From Granulosicoccus sp. (GTDB taxonomy: Bacteria; Pseudomonadota; Gammaproteobacteria; Granulosicoccales; Granulosicoccaceae), in contig JALZWO010000100.1 in NCBI GenBank assembly GCA_023300375.1, positions 1-48,345 of the forward strand: a stretch of 48,345 bases of DNA, given 5' to 3'. Positions 8,705 to 17,438 of this stretch are shown here, piece after piece. Each line of letters starts with the position of its first letter. Positions within the stretch are counted from its first letter, which is position 1. The notes beneath the pieces are model-generated. The model had not been told where the DNA came from. It ran no database searches and was given only the letters and a program-made list of their open reading frames with translations. Made by a program: the position numbers and the translations under genes.

Positions 8705-9031
8705 ATGAAAAAGACGGCCAAATTTAGTATCGGGCAAATTGTGAGACACCGCCTCTACCCTTTTCGGGGTGTCATATTCGATGTTGACCCCATTTTTGAC
8801 AATTCCGAGGCTTGGTACAAGGCCATCCCGGAAAATGTCAGGCCGAGCAAAGATCAGCCGTTCTACCATTTGTATGCAGAAAATGAAGAATCTGTCTACG
8901 AGGCATATGTGTCAGAACAAAACCTATTGCTTGATGAGAACCAAGCTCCAGTGCGCCACCCCAGTGTTGCCGTTGAATTCAAGCGCCGATCATCCGGCGA
9001 ATATCAACCCCTAAACGTACAAATTCACTAG
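8705..9031 (+). CDS. hspQ: HspQ-like heat shock protein / adaptor
   Basis: A 108-residue protein with the HspQ (YccV, hemimethylated-DNA-binding superfamily) pattern: KFSIGQIVRHRLYPFRGVIFDVDP at the N-terminus, PFYHLYAENEE in the middle and AYVSEQNLL near residue 80. Both N-terminal and central blocks align with Escherichia coli HspQ, a known modulator of Lon protease and of DnaA stability. The protein is cytosolic and slightly divergent C-terminally. The ATG has a GAG four bases upstream. It is single-copy, transcribed away from the Gfo/Idh/MocA gene, and followed by a hairpin at 9037-9056. Confidence 0.88.
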   Translation: MKKTAKFSIGQIVRHRLYPFRGVIFDVDPIFDNSEAWYKAIPENVRPSKDQPFYHLYAENEESVYEAYVSEQNLLLDENQAPVRHPSVAVEFKRRSSGEYQPLNVQIH

Positions 9032-9036
9032 AAGTG

Positions 9037-9056
9037 CTGTGCCCTCAAGGGCACAG
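9037..9056 (+). terminator. Hairpin after hspQ
   Basis: CTGTGCCC pairs perfectly with GGGCACAG across a TCAA loop, starting 6 bases after the hspQ stop and followed by TTTA. This fits an intrinsic terminator with a short U tract. Confidence 0.65.
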
Positions 9057-9189
9057 TTTACGAATGCTGTTAATTAAACTCACTGCACGCTTGAGATTTG
9101 ACACGCAACAGCCGACAATACACACGCCGGCCAAGACGCAGGATGTGCCAAGAAGGGCGCATCGACTTCGATGAGAAATACTGACGAAC

Positions 9190-10995
9190 ATGATTGACGA
9201 AGACCTCTACCAACAGGCAGCAGATGAACTCAATTCAGATCGACGCCGATCTGCTCTTTGGGCACGCGCTTGCGCGCTCGCCAGCGACGATCATGACGAA
9301 GCGAGATTTCTCTACACCAATCTTCGGGTAGAAGAGCTTCTGGCTGAAAACCGTACCGTGAAATCTACCGCTTCTCCCTTCGAAGAAGATGAAGCCGAAG
9401 CCGAAGCCGATGCCACTCTAGCGTTAGAACCTCTCGACGCAACAGTTGTTGAAAGCAAGCCTGTTGGATTTCTGGATGAATTCGAGCCGTCAGAGACGAC
9501 GGCAGATGCCCCACGATCATTCTCAGCGCCCGCTGGCATGGACAACGGTAATGCCAGCGAAGATATTCTGAGCCTAGACCAGCCCATTAGTGAGGAGCCA
9601 GACCCAGACGCCACGCTGATGGAGGATTATGTCCCGGAAATGCGCAGTGATTTTGACGACACCTTCGAAGGCACCTCTGTTGTCAGTGATGACGATGTAG
9701 CAGTAGCGCTCGAAGAAGTAGCCAGAGAAAATCAAGACCCAATTGGCGACAGCTCTGACAACCATGAATCAACCGCCAACGCTGTCAAAGAATCCTCGAC
9801 TAACGATGGATTCACCACCGCAGGATTAGCGGAAGCCATAGCTAATGCTAAAAGTGAGTCTGACGACTACGCAGCTGTGTACAACCAAGAAGACGACTCT
9901 GCTGATCTGACTCAAGTCAGTGATATGACACACGCTAACGAGCTGACACAATCTAATGATCTGACACAGGCTAACGTTCAGGTCTTCGACGAGCATATCG
10001 ACGAACTCGACGACATGCTCGCGAATGTGCAGCAGTCAACAGAAGACACGGGATCCGTCGAAGACGTAGCCGAAGACATGAGCTGGCTTGATAACGACGA
10101 TGTCACTCAGCGGCCACCTACGCCAAAAACTGCAGCGGTGATGGATCATGAGGAAGATCCCGTGGTGTACGAAGATAGTACGTTCGCTAATGAACTGAAT
10201 CGTCAAGCTGATGAATTAGGGTTTCATGCGCCTGATAGTGAATTGGCCAGCATGAAGCAAGATCTCGAAGATCAAGCACGCGTGTTTGAAGAACCTGATT
10301 CATCGTATATCAACAAGAAACCTGTCCTCGATGAGTTCTTGTCAGAAGAGCCCGAAGCACACGTTCAAGACAGCCTTGAAAGCGAGTCAGACAAATCCAT
10401 CAGTGTTGTGGGTACCGGTGCCACGGCTGCCGTGGCAGCGGTGGCAGCGGTGGCAGCCTCAGGCATTGCCTCAGCACCTGATCTGTCCGAGCCCGTAACT
10501 AAAGAATACGGAAAAACTGACGATTCGAGCCGTCCTGTTTCACACACAGAATTGGAATTACCGCTAGATCTGACCTCAGGACGCAAAGGCCGTGAGTACG
10601 AGATTTATCGGCAAGATGTCAAAGCTCAGGCTGTGAAATCAGGCGTGTCTTGGAGTGCACTGTTTCTTACATTCCCCTACTTGGTCTACAGGCATTTGTT
10701 TGGAACAGCTCTGGTTTATGCCACTCTTTGGATAATCAGCCTAGGTGGCTTAGCCATAGCCGGTTTGGCGTGGATTGACTCGGGAACAGCGGTGACACCC
10801 CTTATTCAAGCTTGCACGATAGGGTTTGCTCTAATCGCTTTTGTGGGTCTCATATACCTGCCATTTCGCTATGGCAACCAGTGGCGTGCAGAAAAACTTG
10901 AAAACCGCGGATATGAATTAGTCGCTATTACGAAGGCCCCCAGCCCTGGTAAAGCCATTGCTCGGGCACGCAGACACTCAGCACTTCTCAATTAA
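9190..10995 (+). CDS. Long acidic protein with C-terminal DUF2628 membrane domain
   Basis: 601 residues. Residues 1-55 form a short helical head with SDRRRSALWARA. Residues about 60-465 are highly acidic and low in complexity, rich in Asp/Glu/Ser, with a local repeat of the type LTQ-x-x-D/N around 245-262 (T-H-A-N-E-L-T-Q-like units) and an Ala/Val-rich tract near 412-428. Residues 467-601 match DUF2628: a basic lead-in, two membrane segments (about 508-529 and 537-557), then YGNQWRAEKLENRGYE. DUF2628 is normally a small stand-alone inner-membrane protein, so the large acidic extension is unusual. The head and linker probably lie in the cytoplasm. Function is unknown. The ATG lacks a strong ribosome site, and no partner gene is obvious. 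Confidence 0.85.
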   Translation: MIDEDLYQQAADELNSDRRRSALWARACALASDDHDEARFLYTNLRVEELLAENRTVKSTASPFEEDEAEAEADATLALEPLDATVVESKPVGFLDEFEPSETTADAPRSFSAPAGMDNGNASEDILSLDQPISEEPDPDATLMEDYVPEMRSDFDDTFEGTSVVSDDDVAVALEEVARENQDPIGDSSDNHESTANAVKESSTNDGFTTAGLAEAIANAKSESDDYAAVYNQEDDSADLTQVSDMTHANELTQSNDLTQANVQVFDEHIDELDDMLANVQQSTEDTGSVEDVAEDMSWLDNDDVTQRPPTPKTAAVMDHEEDPVVYEDSTFANELNRQADELGFHAPDSELASMKQDLEDQARVFEEPDSSYINKKPVLDEFLSEEPEAHVQDSLESESDKSISVVGTGATAAVAAVAAVAASGIASAPDLSEPVTKEYGKTDDSSRPVSHTELELPLDLTSGRKGREYEIYRQDVKAQAVKSGVSWSALFLTFPYLVYRHLFGTALVYATLWIISLGGLAIAGLAWIDSGTAVTPLIQACTIGFALIAFVGLIYLPFRYGNQWRAEKLENRGYELVAITKAPSPGKAIARARRHSALLN

Positions 10996-11018
10996 AGCAC
11001 CGGAAAACATCTGTTTTT

Positions 11019-11348
11019 CTAACGCTTTCGCATTATCGGCAGTCGTAAGTAGTTGAAGGCCTCATAAAGAGCTAGCTCACTTTCAGATCTTGAGTGTGGC
11101 GTCGTTACCCCTTTTAAGCCATCGCTAAGAATGGCAAAATTGCTGAGTAAATCAGCAGTGACATGTCGGTTACTAGGGTTGAACCTTACGTTCAAACCTA
11201 GAGGTACATCAGGCATTTCAGGGGTTGCTGGGAAAGGGATTTCCCAGCTCCAATTCTGAAACTTCCGTAAACACAAACCAACGTGCGAGCCAAAAGCGCC
11301 AGTCACACTGTAAGAAAGAATACAAGCCGCACTAACTCTGCGCAGCAA
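11019..11348 (-). CDS. Small uncharacterised ORF after matA
   Basis: A 109-codon frame beginning at a TTG 13 bases after the matA stop, with AAGGA only three bases upstream. The second half (from MPDVPLGLNV to NYLRLPIMRKR) has protein-like composition, while the first half is less convincing. I recognise no family. It may be a short gene at the end of the malonate operon, a decayed remnant, or chance. Confidence 0.3.
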   Translation of the reverse strand: MLRRVSAACILSYSVTGAFGSHVGLCLRKFQNWSWEIPFPATPEMPDVPLGLNVRFNPSNRHVTADLLSNFAILSDGLKGVTTPHSRSESELALYEAFNYLRLPIMRKR

Positions 11349-11360
11349 ATATCCTTAAAC

Positions 11361-12731
11361 TCAAGCTAGTTTGCTACGTTTGCGCTTGTCTGGTTCCAGC
11401 AAGCTGAGCACCCTATCCGACGCGATAATCGTTCTCTGCTCGGCATACTCTTCATGATTGTCAGCGACTTTATCAAGATCATATAAATAACTGACCATGA
11501 CCCCCGCTGACTGAGCCAGACCCTTGGCAAATAAATCTGCACTGGGCAAAATGTTGTCCAGACTCGCACCATTCCCAAGATGAAACCGTGCCACAGGATC
11601 AATCGATTGCTGTTCTGATCCACAAGCTCGTGTCAAGTACCATGCAACAAGCTGTTGAAGTTGTGAGTTCTCCTCCTCACTAAATTCAAATTCAGTGGCA
11701 GACATCACTCTATCGGCAAGTTTTAGCCACTGGATGGGCACATCATCAACGCTTTCCTCACTGTCCACAATTTGCGAAGTAGCCTGCTCAGGCAAGACAG
11801 ACAGTTGTTGTTGCACCCAAAGTGATAACCCGGGCACAGGCGAAAGTGTTCGAAAAGTTGTCAGGCTAGGTATAGACAGCGAAAGCTCATTAGCTACCTG
11901 TTTGATCAGAAAATTACCAAACGACACGCCTGCCAATCCTTTCTGGCAATTGGAGATCGAGTAGAACACCGCTGTTGTGGCGTCTTGCTCAGCAATATGC
12001 ATCCGATCACTTGTCAGTATGCTGGCGACGGTCTCGGGCGGATCTATTGTTAGAGCCACCTCAACAAAAATCAAAGGCTCATCGGGCATAACCGGATGGA
12101 AAAATGCAAAACAGCGCCGATCTGATGGCTCCAGACGCTTACGTAATGCACGCCAGCTGCTTATTGCATGCACAGCTTCATAGGCAATGATTTTTTCCAG
12201 TATATTGGCAGGCGTGGTCCAGTCTATCTCCCGCATCACAAGAAATCCTTGGTTGAACCAAGAACGAAACAGATTCTGGAAGTCAACATCTATTCTGCGT
12301 AGCTCCTCATTGGCTTTGCAAGCCACGAGCAAGTCGGCTCGCATGTTAACCAAGTCAGTCGTGGCTCCGGGCACCCGATTAAGGCGTCTGAGCAGCTCTT
12401 GTCGGCGAGACTCTACGCTTTCGCTGAGAATGGTCAATGTTTCTGCTGTGCGGCTTTGTGCATAATGCTGAGCCGCTCTTATTGTGTGCTCCGCATTGAT
12501 GTCAAAACGATCAGCAAGCATTTCAAAAAATTCGAGGCGCTCAGAATCGTTGGCGTGCTTATATTTACTCAATAAGCGACTCGCGAGTCGCCCTCCAGAA
12601 CTTTCACCTCTGTGCGAGAGAACGGCATCGCACAGCTCGTCAAATGATCCTTTACTGAGCTGCTCATCGCTAGTCGTCTGACGGGCAAAAACCGACGTAA
12701 GCATGTCTGAAAGGTAGGTAATCTTACTCAC
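11361..12731 (-). CDS. matA: Malonyl-CoA decarboxylase
   Basis: 456 residues, matching the MCD family: an N-terminal helical bundle and a C-terminal GNAT-like catalytic domain. The catalytic Ser is S270 in GVSFGNFLIKQV and the catalytic His is H384 in the DPVARFHLGNGAS block; both are conserved across the family. It converts malonyl-CoA to acetyl-CoA and CO2 in the cytosol. The start is GTG with GGGAG 10 bases upstream. It lies 84 bases downstream of matB in the same direction, giving the order transporter, synthetase, decarboxylase known for malonate operons. Between residues 311 and 331 there is a short acidic insertion (SVLPEQATSQIVDSEES) that I regard as a loop. Confidence 0.93.
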   Translation of the reverse strand: MSKITYLSDMLTSVFARQTTSDEQLSKGSFDELCDAVLSHRGESSGGRLASRLLSKYKHANDSERLEFFEMLADRFDINAEHTIRAAQHYAQSRTAETLTILSESVESRRQELLRRLNRVPGATTDLVNMRADLLVACKANEELRRIDVDFQNLFRSWFNQGFLVMREIDWTTPANILEKIIAYEAVHAISSWRALRKRLEPSDRRCFAFFHPVMPDEPLIFVEVALTIDPPETVASILTSDRMHIAEQDATTAVFYSISNCQKGLAGVSFGNFLIKQVANELSLSIPSLTTFRTLSPVPGLSLWVQQQLSVLPEQATSQIVDSEESVDDVPIQWLKLADRVMSATEFEFSEEENSQLQQLVAWYLTRACGSEQQSIDPVARFHLGNGASLDNILPSADLFAKGLAQSAGVMVSYLYDLDKVADNHEEYAEQRTIIASDRVLSLLEPDKRKRSKLA

Positions 12732-12815
12732 TACGTAATAACTCCCTTGAACATATGGATCAAATACAACGATACCCTTTTATAAACCAACAATACTGTT
12801 CACCGCGTCGCAAAC

Positions 12816-14327
12816 TCATGAGAACAAACCGTTAAAACGCTCACGCAATGCCTTCTTTTGAACCTTACCCATCGTATTTCTTGGTAGCTCAGGCATCAGC
12901 ACCAACTTTTGCGGGTGTTTGAATTTTGCTAACGATTGTCCAATGTTCTGCTTGATGGCATCCAAATCTGGAACCACCTGCTCTTCGGCTACCAGTATGC
13001 CAACCACGGTTTCACCAAAGTCAGGATGTGGAACGCCAATAACTGCACTTTCGAGCACGCCTGCCTCTTTATCCAAAATCAGTTCAATTTCTTTCGGATA
13101 GATGTTGTAGCCGCCAGAAATAATAAGATCTTTGTTACGTCCTACTATTTGCAGATAACCCTGCTTGTCAATCTGCCCTAAATCACCCGTAATAAAAAAC
13201 CCATCCTCACGCAGTTCTTCTGCCGTTTTTTCGGGCATTTGCCAATAGCCCTGAAACACATTAGGACCACGTACTTCGATATCGCCAATCTCGCCCTGAG
13301 CCAGACTGGTTCCGCTTGAACTGTCAGTTATCTTAATTTCAACCCCTGGCAATGCAAACCCGACGGTTCCAGCACGCCGGTCCCCAGAATACGGATTAGA
13401 AGTAATCATGTTGGTTTCAGTCATACCGTAACGCTCAAGGATTCGATGCCCAGTTCGCTCCTCAAACTGTACGTGTGTTTCGGAGAGCAACGGCGCACTT
13501 CCTGACACAAAGAGCCGCATATGCCCTGCTAGCTCACGCGTAAAGCGCTGATCACTCAGCAAGCGAGTATAAAACGTAGGAACACCCATCATTGTCGTAG
13601 CCGTTGGCATCAGATTCAATACGACATCCAGTTCAAATTTGGGCAGGAACAACATGCTGGACCCAGCCAATAGACAAACGTTGGTTGCAACAAATAAGCC
13701 ATGGGTGTGAAAGATTGGCAGAGCATGCAGTAACACATCGTCGCTGGTGAACTGCCATTGATCTACCAGAACCCGGGCATTAGACAGCAAGTTACCTTGC
13801 GTGAGCATTGCCCCTTTAGACCGGCCTGTCGTGCCGGAGGTGTATAAAAATGCCGCTAGATCATCTTCAGATCGTGAAACCGTATCAAACGTTCCAGGCA
13901 AACTCAGGGTTTTCTGTGTAAAGCTACCAGAACCATCTGCATTGAGAGTTTCGATAAGTGCAGACGCTGAGTGTGCAATCGCCTTTATCGACTCGAGTGA
14001 GCGCTCATCACATAAAACAAGTCTGGCACCGCTGTCATTGATGAAGTATGACACCTCTTCAGCTGTGTAAGCAGGGTTTAACGGTAAAAACACGACACCA
14101 CTCTGAACACAAGCTGCATAGACCATAAGCGCCTGTGGTGACTTAGCAATCTGTACTGCTACCCTTTCACCTGGCTGAAGTCCAAGCTGTACGAACAAGT
14201 GAGCGTATCGAGACACTGACTGCAAAAATTGCGAGTGTGTAATAACCTCCCCATCCGGCAACCGTAAAAAGGGTGTTGTCTTGCTTACATGTTGCCCAAA
14301 GGCTATATCGAAGAGAGGATTAGCCAT
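12816..14327 (-). CDS. matB: Malonyl-CoA synthetase
   Basis: 503 residues, the usual length of MatB. The AMP-forming motifs are in order: FLYTSGTTGRSKGAML (P-loop-like), the ERYGMTETNM block, GDLGQ, GYNIYPKEIE, and the C-terminal RNTMGKVQKKAL with the catalytic Lys. It ligates malonate to CoA using ATP. The start at 14327 (MANPLFDIAF) has GAGAAT upstream and avoids a 77-base overlap with dctM that a longer frame (from 14429) would need. It is the fourth gene of a five-gene unit (dctP-dctQ-dctM-matB-matA) on minus. The combination of MatB, MatA and a TRAP transporter makes malonate the predicted substrate. No regulator is linked. Confidence 0.93.
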   Translation of the reverse strand: MANPLFDIAFGQHVSKTTPFLRLPDGEVITHSQFLQSVSRYAHLFVQLGLQPGERVAVQIAKSPQALMVYAACVQSGVVFLPLNPAYTAEEVSYFINDSGARLVLCDERSLESIKAIAHSASALIETLNADGSGSFTQKTLSLPGTFDTVSRSEDDLAAFLYTSGTTGRSKGAMLTQGNLLSNARVLVDQWQFTSDDVLLHALPIFHTHGLFVATNVCLLAGSSMLFLPKFELDVVLNLMPTATTMMGVPTFYTRLLSDQRFTRELAGHMRLFVSGSAPLLSETHVQFEERTGHRILERYGMTETNMITSNPYSGDRRAGTVGFALPGVEIKITDSSSGTSLAQGEIGDIEVRGPNVFQGYWQMPEKTAEELREDGFFITGDLGQIDKQGYLQIVGRNKDLIISGGYNIYPKEIELILDKEAGVLESAVIGVPHPDFGETVVGILVAEEQVVPDLDAIKQNIGQSLAKFKHPQKLVLMPELPRNTMGKVQKKALRERFNGLFS

Positions 14328-14352
14328 TGTTATTCTCAATTGTACACATCGT

Positions 14353-15669
14353 TTATATCGCTTTGCCCATGACAGTATCAGGTAGCCATGTGGCCAACCC
14401 AGGAAAAATACACAATAAGATAATGGCAATAACCATGCACGCTACGAAAGGCAATGACCCCATCAAAATCGTCTTTAAAGATATTTCGGGTGCAATGCCA
14501 TTTATAACATAAAGGTTTAAGCCTACCGGTGGTGATATGAGCCCGATCTCCATATTGATGGTCAACACAACAGCAAACCAAATAGGGTCAAATCCTGCCG
14601 ACGTAATTATGGGCAGCAATATCGGTGCAGCCATTAAAATCACAGCGACAGGGGGTAGAAAAAAGCCTGCGACTAAGAGGAACAACATGACAAAACTCAT
14701 TAACACCCAACGATTAACCTCCAGCGTGCCAATCCATTCGGCAATCGATTGGGTAATGAAAAGGCTGGATAACATATACGAGAAAACCCCAGCAGCGGCA
14801 ATAATGAACAAGATCATTACGCTCTCTTTAGTGCTGTCTCGAAGAACCAACCATAAGTCTTTTGGATGCCAAAGTTTATAAATAATTACCGCAATTAATA
14901 GACATAGCAAAGCACCTACTGCCGCAGTTTCTGATGGCGTCGCAATCCCACCGTACATGGCATACAGCACACCAACAATAATGGCTAGAAACGGCAATAC
15001 ACGCGGTAGTATTTCGAACTTCTCTTTCCAAGTATAAGAGGTTGAATTCAGGACTTGTTTGTTGCCAGACGCCCACGTGGAATACAAAGACCAAATCATA
15101 AACAGCGTTACAAGCAGCACGCCCGGTACCACCCCAGCAAGAAACAAACGACCTATCGATGTTTCTGTGGCAATACCGTAAACAATCATGGTTACCGAAG
15201 GTGGGATAAGAATTCCCAGTGTGCCTCCCGCCGCGATTGACCCAGCAGCAACACCATCTGGATAACCACGTTTACGCATCTCGGGTATGCCCATCTTACC
15301 AATGGCTGCACAGGTAGCAGGACTCGACCCAGACATGGCAGCAAACAAGGCACAGGCCCCCAGATTAGAAATGACTAACCCACCAGGCACGCGAGTAAGC
15401 CAGCGCTCCAGTGCTTCATAGAGATCAGCTCCCGCTCGGGTGGACGCAATTGAAGATCCCATGATAATAAACATGGGAATAGACAGCAGCGCAAAGTTGT
15501 CTAGTTTGCCAAACAGTATCTCGGGGAGTAGCTCAAGTGATCGGAGTCCGTCAAAGACGAGCAAAAAACCGGTTGATACAATCAAAAGACCAATGGCTAC
15601 AGAGACGCCTGAGAAAAGCACCACTATGGTCACAACGGCAACTAATACACCTAGAGTGAGAGGATCCAT
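14353..15669 (-). CDS. dctM: TRAP transporter large permease (DctM), probably for malonate
   Basis: 438 residues of mostly hydrophobic sequence, the standard DctM length with about 12 membrane segments. Diagnostic stretches include MFIIMGSSIA, FAAMSGSSPATCAAIGKMGIPEM, GTLGILIPPS and the late GLISPPVGLNLYV. It is the sodium-coupled translocation subunit of a tripartite periplasmic transporter. Its ATG shares one base with the dctQ stop (TAATG), indicating translational coupling. It is followed 25 bases later by matB, which ties the transporter to malonate by context, as in the matPQMAB arrangement of Sinorhizobium. Confidence 0.93.
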   Translation of the reverse strand: MDPLTLGVLVAVVTIVVLFSGVSVAIGLLIVSTGFLLVFDGLRSLELLPEILFGKLDNFALLSIPMFIIMGSSIASTRAGADLYEALERWLTRVPGGLVISNLGACALFAAMSGSSPATCAAIGKMGIPEMRKRGYPDGVAAGSIAAGGTLGILIPPSVTMIVYGIATETSIGRLFLAGVVPGVLLVTLFMIWSLYSTWASGNKQVLNSTSYTWKEKFEILPRVLPFLAIIVGVLYAMYGGIATPSETAAVGALLCLLIAVIIYKLWHPKDLWLVLRDSTKESVMILFIIAAAGVFSYMLSSLFITQSIAEWIGTLEVNRWVLMSFVMLFLLVAGFFLPPVAVILMAAPILLPIITSAGFDPIWFAVVLTINMEIGLISPPVGLNLYVINGIAPEISLKTILMGSLPFVACMVIAIILLCIFPGLATWLPDTVMGKAI

Positions 15670-16217
15670 TAGTTGTCCTCTATTCCATAGGGCTTTTCTA
15701 TTTTCAGTATTACTGCTAATAGATCAGCAATCAGTTGTAATAAAAACAGACCAAATCCCACGGGTAAGGCAAGGTACGGAATCCATAGCCTAACGCCCCA
15801 AATAGTATCTGACTTCCAGTTACGTTCGAAGGTAAGACTCCAATGCTCATAGCCATAGAACAGCAAAATAGCCACCATTAGAATTGATAGCGATAGCGTT
15901 ATCACACACAACACATATCGCGATCCTGGAGAGAGCCACAAAGGTATTAGGTCAACATTGACATGACCTCGTAGTTTCTGCACATAAGGCAAACCAATCA
16001 GTGTGGCAGCAATGGCAAGATAAATGACCGCTTCGGTCTGCCATATCGTGGATTGATTAAGAACAAAACGGACGAATATCATTTGGCATGTAATTGCCAC
16101 TGCAGAAACTATCATTGCAGCAGAGCACCAACCTGCGACGGTTGATAACACCGCTACAACGCGTAAAAATAAGTTATCGGTTGCACGTGAATCTGTATTT
16201 AGGGCGTGATCAGACAT
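15669..16217 (-). CDS. dctQ: TRAP transporter small permease (DctQ)
   Basis: 182 residues with four predicted membrane helices. RFVLNQSTIWQTEAVIYLAIA resembles the conserved DctQ core, followed by GLPYVQKLRGHVNVDLI. DctQ bridges the binding protein and the large permease. The stop codon overlaps the dctM start. It is separated from dctP by 104 bases that include a hairpin. Confidence 0.9.
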   Translation of the reverse strand: MSDHALNTDSRATDNLFLRVVAVLSTVAGWCSAAMIVSAVAITCQMIFVRFVLNQSTIWQTEAVIYLAIAATLIGLPYVQKLRGHVNVDLIPLWLSPGSRYVLCVITLSLSILMVAILLFYGYEHWSLTFERNWKSDTIWGVRLWIPYLALPVGFGLFLLQLIADLLAVILKIEKPYGIEDN

Positions 16218-16263
16218 CTCAGAGGTTCTTTAACTCAGATTTTTTCTGTGAGCATCTGTCCCA

Positions 16264-16287
16264 GCTATACACCGCTACGAGTATAGC
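16264..16287 (-). other. Intercistronic hairpin between dctP and dctQ
   Basis: GCTATAC and GTATAGC form a 7-base stem with a 10-base loop, 34 bases downstream of the dctP stop region boundary on the minus transcript. There is no U tract, so mRNA 3'-end stabilisation of the binding-protein message is more likely than full termination. Confidence 0.4.
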
Positions 16288-16321
16288 CAAGACAAACAAT
16301 ACATAATGACAGTGACTCTGT

Positions 16322-17305
16322 TTACTCGACGGCTAAAGCCATATCGAGTAACTCCTGCCCCTCGGGCACCTCTTCAACAAATAATTTATAGGAGGTCTCT
16401 TGTGCAAGGGCACGCCATGCATCAAAGTCTTCTGTCGACATCTCTGCAATCTCGACACCCGCTTCTTCAAATACCGCTACTGAGGCAGCATCTTGTTTCT
16501 TGGCTTCCGCAAGATAGAAAGCTTCGGCTTTTGTACCGGCTGCCAGCAAGGCATCCTGTTGCTCTGAAGACAAGCCCTCGAAAGTGGTTTTATTCATCAG
16601 CAACGGCTGATACATGAACCACAAAGCCACATCACCAGCCGGGGTGTAGCACGACACTTGCTCATAAATTCGATAAGACACAAACGATGAGGACGACGTG
16701 TTGGCGGCATTGAGAATGCCTGTTTGCATGGCGTTGTAGATTTCTGCTGACGACATTGATGTAATCGAGGCATCAGCGCCAGCAAGCATCTGTTCAAAGG
16801 CTTTGCCCGCAGCACGTGTTTGCAAGCCAGCAACGTCTTCAGGTTTTGTTATACATTTGTCTTTACCGACAAAGCCGCCAGCCAGATAACCATGCACTAA
16901 CACCATGACATCATCTTCGGCCATGGTCTCTTCTAGTGCCGCCATATAGGGTGATGAGCTAAGTCGGGCAGCGTGATCGTGGTTTTTGACTAGGCCTGGC
17001 ATTAGCGTTAGATTGTAGGAAGGCTGTTGTCCACCTGCGTAGCTTAATGGCAAAACTGACATGTCAAGTTGGCCACGGCTTAATGGGCGATACTGTTCTC
17101 GCGCCTTGAACAATGACCCAGAGCCAAATATTTTTATATCCAGGTCGACATCGGCAGCGGCGACTTCATCTGCCACTATTTGAGCGACCTGATGTCTGAT
17201 ATCTTTATTAGACCACTGGTGAGATAAACGCAGATCCGCAGCATGGGCTGTTGATGCAAAAGTTATGACCGCGGAAATAGCTACAGGCAATAGTGGTGAC
17301 TTCAT
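16322..17305 (-). CDS. dctP: TRAP transporter periplasmic substrate-binding protein (DctP)
   Basis: 327 residues from the ATG at 17305, which has GGAG seven bases upstream; an in-frame codon at 17335 would only add a polar leader. The signal peptide is MKSPLLPVAISAVITFASTAHA. The mature part has the DctP pattern: LSHQWSNKD, FGSGSLFKAREQYRPLSRGQLDM, and the central YLAGGFVGKDKCI with LQTRAAGKAFEQML, which normally includes the carboxylate-binding Arg (here in QTRAAG). It captures the carboxylate substrate in the periplasm. It is the first gene of the malonate unit. The ABC/flavoenzyme unit ends at 17439, leaving about 130 bases for a promoter. Confidence 0.92.
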   Translation of the reverse strand: MKSPLLPVAISAVITFASTAHAADLRLSHQWSNKDIRHQVAQIVADEVAAADVDLDIKIFGSGSLFKAREQYRPLSRGQLDMSVLPLSYAGGQQPSYNLTLMPGLVKNHDHAARLSSSPYMAALEETMAEDDVMVLVHGYLAGGFVGKDKCITKPEDVAGLQTRAAGKAFEQMLAGADASITSMSSAEIYNAMQTGILNAANTSSSSFVSYRIYEQVSCYTPAGDVALWFMYQPLLMNKTTFEGLSSEQQDALLAAGTKAEAFYLAEAKKQDAASVAVFEEAGVEIAEMSTEDFDAWRALAQETSYKLFVEEVPEGQELLDMALAVE

Positions 17306-17348
17306 GTATTTCTCCAGTTGTTTTCCTCGCCTCAAATGGTGAAGGCCG

Positions 17349-17398
17349 TCCCAGTCTCACCCGCAGGCTACTTGTCTGTCAATGCCTATGTACTGGGA
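17349..17398. promoter_or_regulatory. Weak inverted repeat upstream of the malonate operon
   Basis: TCCCAGT (17349-17355) and ACTGGGA (17392-17398) face each other 43-93 bases upstream of the dctP ATG. The spacing is long, so this is only a candidate regulator site or hairpin. Confidence 0.2.
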
Positions 17399-17438
17399 GC
17401 TACGATTATCATTCATCACACCATAGGCTTTAATCTAC

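Noticed and set aside
14328-14429. N-terminal extension of MatB
   Set aside because: Would overlap dctM by 77 bases; the start at 14327 has a ribosome site and matches MatB length.
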